Assembly: GCA_029260755.1 (NCBI GenBank)
Contig: JAJDCQ010000195.1
Coordinates: 1-58,088 of the forward strand
Length of the DNA stretch: 58,088 nt
Direction of reading: 5' to 3'
From: Planctomycetota bacterium
GTDB lineage: Bacteria; Planctomycetota; J058; JAJDCQ01
Under the pieces are notes generated by a model that saw only the letters and a list, made by a program, of their open reading frames with translations, made no database searches and had not been told where the DNA came from. Positions 17,566 to 25,050 of the stretch are shown here, one piece after another (position 1 is the stretch's first letter; each line of letters opens with the position of its first letter). The position numbers and the translations under genes are program-made.

Positions 17566-17937
17566 TTCCTGGAACAGCCCGCGCAACGGCAAACGAACCG
17601 GACGCTGGCAACTCGCATTCCGCGTCATCCGCGTCATCCGCGGTTCCCACTGATTCAACACCGACAGAGACCGAACCGCGGATTTCGCGGATTGCACGGA
17701 TTGGTTCGGGCGTCGCCGAGCCATTGCCGACGCGTCACGGCGCTCCGACCGAGACTCCTGTTCTTGGAACGGACCCGCGCAACGGCAACCGGACTCTGGC
17801 AACTCGAGCTCCGCGTCATCCGCGCAATCCGCGGTTCCCACTCGTTCAACGCCGAGAGAGACCGAACCGCGGATTTCGCGGACCACGCGAATTGACTCGG
17901 GCCCGAACCGCGGAATTCGCGGATGACACGGATTCAG
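17566..17937. repeat. Direct repeats of about 140 nt (two full copies, one partial), each with an internal inverted repeat
   Basis: Copy 1 runs about 17566-17706 and copy 2 about 17761-17902, offset close to 195 nt; both contain GCGCAACGGCAA, CTGGCAACTCG, CCGCGTCATCCGCG, CCGCGGTTCCCACT, GAGACCGAACCGCGGATTTC in the same order. A third partial copy (17903-17937) has the second half only. Within each copy the halves are inverted repeats (TCCGCGGTT against AACCGCGGA), so RNA from it could fold. The GCGTCATCCGCG/AACCGCGGATT type is a repeat I have seen in intergenic DNA of many environmental bacteria. It fills the 500-nt gap between divergent operons; no gene seen. Confidence 0.8.
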
Positions 17938-18009
17938 CATATCCGGTTCGACGCGATGCAGCCGATCCGGTTCCCGGAGAAGCTCGTTTCGGGAAAGACC
18001 CCCCACATG

Positions 18010-18038
18010 TTGCGGTCACACGGACCCACTGCTACGGT
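18010..18038 (+). promoter_or_regulatory. Sigma70-type promoter for the methyltransferase pair
   Basis: TTGCGG (18010-18015), 17-nt spacer, TACGGT (18033-18038). The -10 box ends 13 nt before the ATG at 18052, so the leader would be only about 6-8 nt. Confidence 0.55.
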
Positions 18039-18051
18039 ATCGGGAATCCGC

Positions 18052-19179
18052 ATGGCATCCCGTTCGACCGAGCTCTCCGCCTCTCCGCCGCGTCGCGCCG
18101 CCCGCGACGGCGTCCCCGACCCCTGGAATCGGAAGCTGATCGGCTCGAAGTTCCGGCTGCTCCCGTTCCTCGAGGAGGCGATCGTGGCGCGGGCCGGTGC
18201 GCGGGTCGAGACGTTGCTCGAGCCGTTCGCCGGCACCGGGGCGCTCGCCTGTCATCTGCTCCGTCGGGGCATCGCGCAGCGGGCGATCCTCGTCGACCTC
18301 CTCGCCTGCAACGCGACGATCCTGCGCGGCTGCCTCGGGCCCGGGCGACTCCAGCCGGGATCGCGCGAGCTCCACGCGATCGCGGCGGAGCTCGACGCCC
18401 TCCCGCCGCGCCCTGGCTACGCGACACGCGTCTGGGGCGATCGCTACTTCACGGCGCGCAACGCGGCCCGGATCGACGCGATCCGCGACGAGATCGAGCG
18501 CCGCCGCGAGGCCGGCGAGCTCGGCGAGCGGGCGCACGCCCTCCTCGTCGGCGCGCTCCTCCTCGCAGCGGACGGGGTCGCGAACACCGTCGGGCAGTAC
18601 GACGCGTTCCTCAAGCACCTCGGCGGCCCGTGCTACGACGAGCGGGGGCGGCATCTGGTCGACGGAAAGGCGAAGGCGGCGCTGCGTCTCCGGCTGCCTC
18701 GGATCGAGGAGGAGCGACGCGTCGAGGTGGCGACGGGCGACGCGGTGGCGCTCGCGCCGGAGCTGCCGGTGGCCGATGTCGCCTACCTCGATCCGCCCTA
18801 CAACCAGCGGCAGTACTGCGACAACTACCACGTCCTCGAGAGCATCGCGCGCTGGGAGAAGCCGCCGGTGCGCGGGGTGACGGCCAAGTTCGACCGGACC
18901 GGGCTCCGGAGCGACTGGAGCCGGAAGCGCCTCGCCGCTGGCGCGCTCGAGGCGCTCCTCGCGCGGGCGCGCGTCCGTCGGTGGGTGTTCCTGTCCTACT
19001 CCTCGGAGGGGATCATCCCCGCCGAGACGATCGAGGCGATCCTCGCGCGGCACGGCGAGGTCGAGGTGCTCGAGCACGACTACCGCGTGTTCGGCAACGG
19101 CGCCGGTCGATCGCGCGACCGGCGGGTGACCGAGCGGCTCTACGCATTGCGGCTCGCGCCCGATCGGGGGGAAGCGTGA
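18052..19179 (+). CDS. DNA adenine methylase (D12 class)
   Basis: N6-adenine DNA methyltransferase using S-adenosylmethionine. The 375-residue protein has the alpha-class order: NRKLIGSKFRLLPFLEEAI near the N terminus (motif X), EPFAGTGALACHLL at 57-70 (SAM-binding motif I), a target-recognition region, and YLDPPYNQRQY with catalytic D247-P-P-Y250 (motif IV). I chose ATG 18052 because it sits just behind a promoter; in-frame starts up to 17923 lie in repeat DNA and would precede the -10 box. The stop overlaps the GTG of the second methyltransferase by 4 nt. No restriction endonuclease is recognisable nearby, so this looks like a regulatory or orphan methylase; the target sequence cannot be read from here. 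Confidence 0.9.
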   Translation: MASRSTELSASPPRRAARDGVPDPWNRKLIGSKFRLLPFLEEAIVARAGARVETLLEPFAGTGALACHLLRRGIAQRAILVDLLACNATILRGCLGPGRLQPGSRELHAIAAELDALPPRPGYATRVWGDRYFTARNAARIDAIRDEIERRREAGELGERAHALLVGALLLAADGVANTVGQYDAFLKHLGGPCYDERGRHLVDGKAKAALRLRLPRIEEERRVEVATGDAVALAPELPVADVAYLDPPYNQRQYCDNYHVLESIARWEKPPVRGVTAKFDRTGLRSDWSRKRLAAGALEALLARARVRRWVFLSYSSEGIIPAETIEAILARHGEVEVLEHDYRVFGNGAGRSRDRRVTERLYALRLAPDRGEA

Positions 19180-20153
19180 CGAAGGCGACCGAGACGACCG
19201 CCGTGACCGACGCCGCGGGGAAGGCCAGGCGAGACGCGATCGAGCTCTTCGACGAGGCGGGCAACAGCCGCGGCTTCCTCGATCCGCGAAACGTCCTGAA
19301 CGACCTGACCGGGCGCGAGTGGCAGTTCTGGACCCGGAGCGTGATCACCAAGCCCTACCCGGCGACCGGGAAGACCTCGGTCGCCCACGACCTCCGGCGC
19401 GAGCACGGCGCGGAGAAGCCGCCGCATCTCTGCGCCGACCTGATCCGCGTCTTCACCAAGGCGGACGAGGTCGTCCTCGATCCGTTCATGGGCACCGGCG
19501 GGACGCTCCTCGGCGCCGCGCTCGCGGGGCGGCGCGCCGTCGGGATCGACCTCGAGGCGCGCTGGCCCGAGCTCTACGACCGCGTCTGCGAGCGCGAGGG
19601 GTTGACGCGGTTCCCGACGATCACCGGGGACGCCCGCGCGGTGCTCGACGGGTCGGCCGAGCCAGAGCCGCCCGGGCTGCCGCCCTCGGTCGACCTCGTC
19701 CTGACCGATGTCCCCTACTGGAACATGGACAAGGCGCCGCGCAGCCCCGGCAAGTGGAAGCGGGTCGGCGAGGCGAGCCGCGAGCGGCGCAAGAGCAAGC
19801 TCAGTCGGTTTCAGGCGCACGCCTACCCGACCAAGGAGATCTGGCGCGACGAGGTCGCCGCCGTCCTCCTCGCGGCCGCCGCGCGCCTGCGCGAGAAGCG
19901 CTACCTCCTCGCGTTCGTCGGCGACATGTACTTCGACGACGCCTACCACCAGCTCGGCGCCGAGCTCGCCTCGGCCGTCGCGGCCGCGAGCCCCGATCTC
20001 GTTCTCAAGGCGTCGCTCGTCTGGTACGACGTGAGCAAGAAGCTCCACATCTACGGCTATCGCTACGCGTGGATCCCCTCGATCATCCACCAGAACGTGC
20101 TCGTCTTCCGGAAGCAGACCGGCGGGCCGAAGCCGCGCAAGCGGAGTCGCTGA
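19176..20153 (+). CDS. DNA methyltransferase (N4/N6 amino type) with variant DVPY motif
   Basis: A 325-residue SAM-dependent methyltransferase coupled to the adenine methylase by a GTGA overlap. D102-PFMGTGGTLLGAAL is motif I (beta-type DNA methylases have DPFxGxGT), followed by an acidic GIDLEARW (motif II). Motif IV is LTDVPYWN (D178-V-P-Y) in place of the usual TSPPY or DPPY. The C-terminal region has YLLAFVGDMYFDD and VSKKLHIYGYRYAWIPS; the late NVLVFRK segment is typical of DNA amino-methylases that end in a conserved strand. The alternative is an RNA methylase of TRM11 type, which shares D-x-P-Y. I favour DNA because of the coupled partner. No nuclease is found beside it. Confidence 0.82.
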   Translation: MTKATETTAVTDAAGKARRDAIELFDEAGNSRGFLDPRNVLNDLTGREWQFWTRSVITKPYPATGKTSVAHDLRREHGAEKPPHLCADLIRVFTKADEVVLDPFMGTGGTLLGAALAGRRAVGIDLEARWPELYDRVCEREGLTRFPTITGDARAVLDGSAEPEPPGLPPSVDLVLTDVPYWNMDKAPRSPGKWKRVGEASRERRKSKLSRFQAHAYPTKEIWRDEVAAVLLAAAARLREKRYLLAFVGDMYFDDAYHQLGAELASAVAAASPDLVLKASLVWYDVSKKLHIYGYRYAWIPSIIHQNVLVFRKQTGGPKPRKRSR

Positions 20154-20169
20154 CCGCCCGCCCGGCGGC

Positions 20170-20175
20170 TATCGT
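20170..20175 (+). promoter_or_regulatory. -10 box (TATCGT) giving a leaderless start for the ECF sigma gene
   Basis: TATCGT ends 6 nt before the GTG at 20182, so transcription would begin at or next to the start codon. No clear -35 hexamer and no ribosome binding site are visible. Confidence 0.4.
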
Positions 20176-20181
20176 GAACGG

Positions 20182-20946
20182 GTGAGCGGGCCGAGCACGA
20201 CGCGCTGGACCTTCATCGTCGCCGGGCGAGACCCCGACGGCAGCCGGTACGAGGAGGCCTGGCGCTACCTCTTCGGCGCGTATCGCCCGGTGATCGTCGC
20301 CTACTTCGCCCGCCACGCCCCCGAGCAGACGACGGCCGCCGAGTGGGCCGACGAGTTCCTCGCCGCGTGGGTCGAGGGCAGCCTCGATCGCGCCGACCCC
20401 GAGAAGGGCAGCTTCCGCCGCTACCTCGCCCGGTCGCTCCGCAACTTCCGCTTCAAGCGGCACCGCGACGAGAAACCCCGCGGCGGGATTCGGACCTGGC
20501 TCGGGCTCGGCGGCGGCGGCGCCGACGACGACGGGGCGCCCCGGATCGACCCGGCCGACGAGGGCGCCGAGGACGCCGAGCGGTGGTTCGCCCGCGCGTG
20601 GGCGGGGCGCGTCCTCGAGCTCGCCCTCGAGAAGCTGCGTCTGTATCAGCGGGCGCGGCGGGCCCAGGACGGCAAGAGCCGCCCGTTCGACCTCGTCCGC
20701 GCCTACCACCTGCCCGCGAACGACGCCGACCGGCCGGGCCAGCGCGAGCTCGCCGAGCGGTTCGGGCTGACCGAGAAGGCGGTCGAGCGCCAGCTCGATC
20801 ACGCCCGGAAGAAGCTCCGCGACTGGATCCTCCAGGAGATCCGTGAGTCGGTCGCCGACGAGGACGAGCTCGGCGCCGAGGTGGAGGTCCTCCTCGCCCA
20901 CGGTCGCGATGTCCTCGGCGCGCTCGACCTCACCGCCGCCGACTGA
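20182..20946 (+). CDS. ECF-type RNA polymerase sigma factor, planctomycete style
   Basis: A 254-residue sigma factor. The region-2 part reads TTRWTFIVAGRDPDG with WADEFLAAWVEGSLDRADP and GSFRRYLARSLRNF, the pattern of the large ECF family common in planctomycetes. A Gly/Asp-rich linker follows. The region-4 helix-turn-helix is GQRELAERFGLTEKAVERQL then DHARKKLRDWIL. A C-terminal extension of about 35 acidic residues is extra. No anti-sigma factor is adjacent; the convergent neighbour is a kinase-fold membrane protein (20964-22907), and such sigma factors are often found near Ser/Thr kinases, so signalling by that protein is a possible link (inference). Confidence 0.9.
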   Translation: MSGPSTTRWTFIVAGRDPDGSRYEEAWRYLFGAYRPVIVAYFARHAPEQTTAAEWADEFLAAWVEGSLDRADPEKGSFRRYLARSLRNFRFKRHRDEKPRGGIRTWLGLGGGGADDDGAPRIDPADEGAEDAERWFARAWAGRVLELALEKLRLYQRARRAQDGKSRPFDLVRAYHLPANDADRPGQRELAERFGLTEKAVERQLDHARKKLRDWILQEIRESVADEDELGAEVEVLLAHGRDVLGALDLTAAD

Positions 20947-20963
20947 GCGCGGAACCGGGTGCC

Positions 20964-22907
20964 TCAGCCGCCGCCCTCGAGCTCCGCGATGCGCGCGTCG
21001 AGGGCCGCGCGCGCGTCGGCCGGCACGACGGCTCGAGCGCGTCGGAGGTCGTCGAGCGCCGCCGCGGTCTCGCCCCGGGCGAGCCTCGCCGCGGCGCGCA
21101 TCCGCCGCGCGGTCGGCCAGTGCGGCCGGAGGGCGATCGCGGCGTCGAGGGCCGCCCCGCGGGCGTCGGGCTCGGCCGTCGACAGCGCGATGGCGAGATG
21201 GAGCTCCTCGGCGCCGAGCTCGCCGGCGTGCTCGATGACTCCCTCGCGCGCGAGGCGGATCGCCTCGACGGGGTCGCCCGACGCGCGGGCGCGATGCACG
21301 GCCAGGAGCCGCCGGTCGCGCGGGGAGAGGCCCGGGAGCTGATCCCGGCCGATTCCGTCGACGAGGGCGACGAGCTCGGCATCGCGGGCGGCGCTCGGAC
21401 CGTCGAGGACGGTCGCCGCGACGGCGAGGCGGACGAGGTAGCACCGCGTGACCGCGCTCTCGGGGTCGAGGGCGAGGGCGGCGCGGAGCGAGCCCTCGGC
21501 GCGGTCGGGCCGGTCGGCCGTCCACCAGGCGATCCCGAGGGCGACGTGCAGGCGCGGGTCGGCGCGGTGGCGCTCGTCGTCGGTGAGGGCGAGGAGCGGG
21601 GCGAGGCTCGCCTCGAGCGCGTCGAGGTGACGCCGGATCGCGACGTGCTCGATCGCGAGGTAGGGGCGGGTGCGGGCGAGGCGACGCTCGATCGGGCGGA
21701 GCGCCTCGGTGAGGGCGCTCCGGCGATCGGCCCGGGTCAGGGTCGCCTCGGTCCGGGCGCGGCGCGCCGCGATGAGGTCGCGGGCGCGGACGAGGATCGC
21801 GGCGAGCTCATCGTCGTCGTCCGCGATGGCGAGGCCGCGCTCCGCCGCGGCGACCGCGTCGGCCGGCCGCTCGTCGGCGAGGGCGGCCCGCGCCTCGACG
21901 CGCGCGTCGTCGACGAGGTTGCTCGACCGGAGCGAGCCGATCGCCGACCAGCCGGCCACCGCGGTGACGGCGAGGCCGAGGAGCGTCGCGGCGATCGCGA
22001 GACGGTTCCGCCCCGCCCACTTCGCCAGCCGCCGCCACGGAGCGTAGCGGGCGGCCCCGAGCGTCGTTCCCTCGATGAAGCCGACCACGTCGGTCCGCAG
22101 GGCGGCCACGCTCGGGTAGCGCTCCGCGGGGTCGCGCGCCATCGCGCGGAGGACGACCGCCTCGAGCTCCCACGGGATCGCCCGATCCGGCGCGCGAGCG
22201 CGCGGCGGGACGAGCGCGCCGGCCGTCTCGCCCGATTCGCTCGCCTCGCCCGCCTCGCCCGGGAACGGCCGCGTCCCCGTCAGGATCCGATAGAGGATCG
22301 CGCCGAGGTCGAAGATGTCGGCGCGCTCGCTCGAAGACGGCGCCGGGTCGGGTCCGTCGTCGTCCGCGGCTCGCGCGCGTCCCCAGTCCATGACGACGAC
22401 CTCGCCGAAGCCGCCGACCATCACGCTCGCCGGGTCGAGGCCGCGATGGATCACGCCGCGATCGTGGGCGAACGCGATCGCGTCGCAGACCTTCAGGAAG
22501 GCCTCGAGGAGCGGGACGAGCCGCGCGCGTTCCTCGCCCGTTCGCGCCGACCCGGGATCGTGGGCGCGCTCGATCCGCGCCTCGAGGGTCTCGCCGGCGA
22601 CCCGGCGCATCGTGAAGAACGGACGGCCATCGGCGGTGCGGCCGATCTCGTGGACCGGGACGATGTTCGGATGGTCGAGCCGTCCGGTGATTCGCGCCTC
22701 GCGGACGAACGTCTCGAGGAGCGCCGGGTCGTCTCCGTCGACGACGACCTTCGCGGCGACCTCGCGCTCGAGGTCGTCGTCGTGGACGAGGAACACCTCG
22801 CCCGTCTCCCCGCGCTCGAGCCGCCCGAGCACCTCGTAGCGGCCCACGGCGTCCGGGTCCGGGCGGTCGGCCGACTCGCTCAAGTCTTCGTCGGGCAACG
22901 GGATCAC
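20964..22907 (-). CDS. Membrane kinase-fold protein with TPR tail, predicted pseudokinase
   Basis: A 647-residue protein with the layout of planctomycete Ser/Thr kinases: kinase domain (about 21-300), a membrane helix (about 330-350, LAIAATLLGLAVTAVAGWSAI), then TPR-like repeats. The glycine loop GRLERGETGEV, VAAKVV lysine and DWG (common variant of DFG) are there. The catalytic loop is H154-R-G-L-D-P-A-S where close relatives have HRDLKPAN: Gly156 replaces the catalytic Asp and Asp158 the Lys. I predict loss of phosphotransfer. The GTG at 22907 is chosen because upstream in-frame sequence would run into the divergent gene at 23028 and is not kinase-like. It converges on the ECF sigma gene with a 17-nt gap. 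Confidence 0.85.
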   Translation of the reverse strand: MIPLPDEDLSESADRPDPDAVGRYEVLGRLERGETGEVFLVHDDDLEREVAAKVVVDGDDPALLETFVREARITGRLDHPNIVPVHEIGRTADGRPFFTMRRVAGETLEARIERAHDPGSARTGEERARLVPLLEAFLKVCDAIAFAHDRGVIHRGLDPASVMVGGFGEVVVMDWGRARAADDDGPDPAPSSSERADIFDLGAILYRILTGTRPFPGEAGEASESGETAGALVPPRARAPDRAIPWELEAVVLRAMARDPAERYPSVAALRTDVVGFIEGTTLGAARYAPWRRLAKWAGRNRLAIAATLLGLAVTAVAGWSAIGSLRSSNLVDDARVEARAALADERPADAVAAAERGLAIADDDDELAAILVRARDLIAARRARTEATLTRADRRSALTEALRPIERRLARTRPYLAIEHVAIRRHLDALEASLAPLLALTDDERHRADPRLHVALGIAWWTADRPDRAEGSLRAALALDPESAVTRCYLVRLAVAATVLDGPSAARDAELVALVDGIGRDQLPGLSPRDRRLLAVHRARASGDPVEAIRLAREGVIEHAGELGAEELHLAIALSTAEPDARGAALDAAIALRPHWPTARRMRAAARLARGETAAALDDLRRARAVVPADARAALDARIAELEGGG

Positions 22908-23027
22908 CCTGGCGGCTCCACTTTCTTCGAGATCGAGGGGGGGATCGGCGCCCGCGCCGGACAGGAGGGGTGACGGGCGCGAGCGCGCCCGACCGACTCG
23001 AACGCCGATCCCGAAGGAGCCGTCCCG

Positions 23028-24119
23028 ATGACCGCCGCCACCGCCAACCCGCTCACCAAGACCCTCGTCCCCGTCCTTCAGCCGCTCGACTGGCGCGGCC
23101 GAAAGGTCTGCCTCCACCGTCCGCTCGTGTCTGGCGACGCGCCGGGGCTGCTCGTCGGCTTCGGGAGCGACGCGGCCCGCTCCGTCAGCTATCTCGTCCG
23201 GGAGGTCGCCCGTCAAGGCGGGATCGGCGTGCGCGACGCCGAGCGCCACGCGGTTCGCAACCTGCGGCGTCGTCCGGAGCGGGCCCCATGGCAGCCGAAC
23301 CTGGTGCCGTGGCGCGGCTCGGAGACGACGGTGCTGCTCCGGGCGGGCGACGACCTCACCGCGAGCGACGTCGTGGACCGTCGTCTCCTCGCCGAGGCGC
23401 ACGAGCACCTCGAGGCCGACGTGATCTACGTCGCCGTCCCCTCGCGGTTCTCGATGGTGGCGGCGGACTCGCCCGAGCCGCTCTTCAGCCTCGCCGAGGA
23501 GCTCCGGGAGACGGCGGAGGAGGAGGGGTCGGGGCCGCTGTCGGCCGCGGTCTTCCGGGTCGAGAAGGGACGGCCGACGGCCATCGCCAGCCGTCGACGT
23601 CCTCGGCGCCGCGGCCGGAGGCCGCTCGCGCGTCGAGACGACCGGCCGGTCCGGAACGTCCCCGGCCGCGGCCGCCGGGCGTGGCGGGCGCCGGCGCGGA
23701 GCGCGCGGCTCCCCGGCGTGGCCGTGGCGGCCGCCGTGCTGGACATCGCCCTCGGGGTGCTCTGCGCCCTCGTCGCCGTCCTCTTCCTCGGCCTCGCGAC
23801 GATCTTCGCCCAGGCCGACCCCGGAGTGAGTGCCGGGGCGAGCGCCGGGGCGGGCGCCGCGGTCGGCGGCCTCTTCGGCCTCCTCGGCGTCGTCTGGGGC
23901 GTCGCCGCGCCCGCGTTCGTGGCCGTCGGCGTCGGGCTGCTCCGGCGACGAGCGTGGGCGTTCTCGGGGCAGCTCCTCCTGTCCGGGCTCTTCGTCGCGA
24001 TCGGGCTCCTCATCACCATCGCGAGCGGGCCGAGCGTGAGCGGGCTGCTCGGGATCGCCCTCTACGCGACGCCGGCGCTCCTCATCCTGGGGCGTCCGGT
24101 CCGGGCGGCCCTCCGTTAG
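23028..24119 (+). CDS. Hypothetical protein with C-terminal membrane domain
   Basis: A 363-residue protein I do not recognise. The first about 190 residues are soluble-looking and mixed alpha/beta (PLDWRGRKVCLHRP, VIYVAVPSRFSMVAADSPEP). A very Arg/Pro-rich stretch follows (about 190-225), then four hydrophobic segments (around 230-260, 275-305, 312-335 and 340-358) ending near the C terminus. It could be an ancestral fusion of a soluble protein with a four-helix membrane protein. The start is well supported: AAGGAG lies 8 nt upstream of ATG. It is divergent from the pseudokinase at 20964-22907 with a 120-nt gap. Confidence 0.7.
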   Translation: MTAATANPLTKTLVPVLQPLDWRGRKVCLHRPLVSGDAPGLLVGFGSDAARSVSYLVREVARQGGIGVRDAERHAVRNLRRRPERAPWQPNLVPWRGSETTVLLRAGDDLTASDVVDRRLLAEAHEHLEADVIYVAVPSRFSMVAADSPEPLFSLAEELRETAEEEGSGPLSAAVFRVEKGRPTAIASRRRPRRRGRRPLARRDDRPVRNVPGRGRRAWRAPARSARLPGVAVAAAVLDIALGVLCALVAVLFLGLATIFAQADPGVSAGASAGAGAAVGGLFGLLGVVWGVAAPAFVAVGVGLLRRRAWAFSGQLLLSGLFVAIGLLITIASGPSVSGLLGIALYATPALLILGRPVRAALR

Positions 24120-24572
24120 CTAGTGCCTGGAGCAAGGGCAGGCTCGAGTTGGCGGACCTGGGCTTGCACCGCGAGGAGGGCCCCTTCGCCAGGAGAACGC
24201 TCCCGCGCCGAGACCCCTCCGGGGTCACTCGGTTCGTCTCCTCCGGTCGGACATCGGTTCGCTCATGGAGGGGGGCGGTTTCACGGCGCGTTCGGCGCCG
24301 ACTGCTGAACGTTGCGCGTCTCGCCGCGTGCCAGCCCGCGGCGCGGCAAGAGTACGAGCGTCTCCCGACGGCGTGGCCCATTGTCTTGCGAGGCCATCGC
24401 GGCCGATCCGCTCGCGCGGCCCTCTCGCGTCGCGTTGCGATCACCCGCGGAGGTGAGGCAAAGTGCTACACTAAAAACCTTAGAAAGAACGGAACAAACA
24501 CCTCACCTCGGTCGTCTATAGGGAGGGAAGAAGACGGATTCGATACGGCGCAAGAGGGAGGGGAGGCGGCAG
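24120..24572. other. 453-nt gap: low-GC pocket, extended -10 promoter, short inverted repeat
   Basis: No gene found. Near the right end the GC content drops sharply. TGCTACACT (24464-24472) is a good extended -10 element pointing toward the gene at 24573, leaving a leader of about 95 nt. An 8-bp inverted repeat, AGGTGAGG (24451-24458) and CCTCACCT (24501-24508), brackets it and could be an operator. A purine-rich GGGAGGGGAGG just before 24573 serves as ribosome binding site. Confidence 0.45.
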
Positions 24573-25050
24573 ATGACGACGACGCTCACGGACACCTCGA
24601 GAGTCGAGGACGCCCTGCTCGAGTGCGAGTCGGGGCTACATCCCGACGAGGTCCTCGCGCGGCTCGTCCGCCTCGCCCGCGTGGGCGAGAGGTGCGACGC
24701 GGTGGTCGCCTTCTACCTCCGCGACGTCGACCAGCGGAAGCTCCACGACGGCTTCGGCTACCCGAGCACGGTCGCGTTCGCCGATGCGAAGCTGAACTGC
24801 GGCAAGGACAAGACCTACCGACTCATCCGGGCGGCCCGGGCCTGCGAGCGCCACGAGGCGCTCCGCCTCGCGTACGAGCGCGGGGAGATCGCCTACAGAC
24901 GAGGTCCTCCCCGCCCTCCTCGACCTGTGGTGTCCGCCCGGAGGGGAGCGGCGAACGTCGGTGGTGTTCGCATGGGATGGCCCCTCCCACGTCTGCTCGG
25001 CCTGCGTGCGTCGAAGGAGAGAACCGCCCGGACGGGAGCTCGCGAGAACG
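24573..25050 (+). pseudogene. Broken HNH/DUF222-family gene (internal deletion and frameshift)
   Basis: Codons from 24573 give about 110 good residues (VEDALLECESGLHPDEVLARL, FYLRDVDQRKLHDGFGYPST, NCGKDKTYRLIRAARACERHEALRLAYERGEIAY) typical of the N-terminal part of DUF222/HNH endonuclease-like proteins. At about 24897 the reading shifts by one frame, and from 24898 a stretch EVLPALLDLWCPPGGERRTS, then VFAWDGPSHVCSACVRRRR follows that belongs to the end of the same family. The middle, perhaps 100 or more residues including the helical core, is missing. It runs into the convergent FHA-protease gene (stop 25051). A fragment of the same end piece occurs at 76-156, so the family is multicopy in this genome. 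Confidence 0.65.

Noticed and set aside
18052..20153. Complete restriction-modification system
   Set aside because: Two methylases only; the neighbours are repeats, a sigma factor and a pseudokinase, with no nuclease motif.
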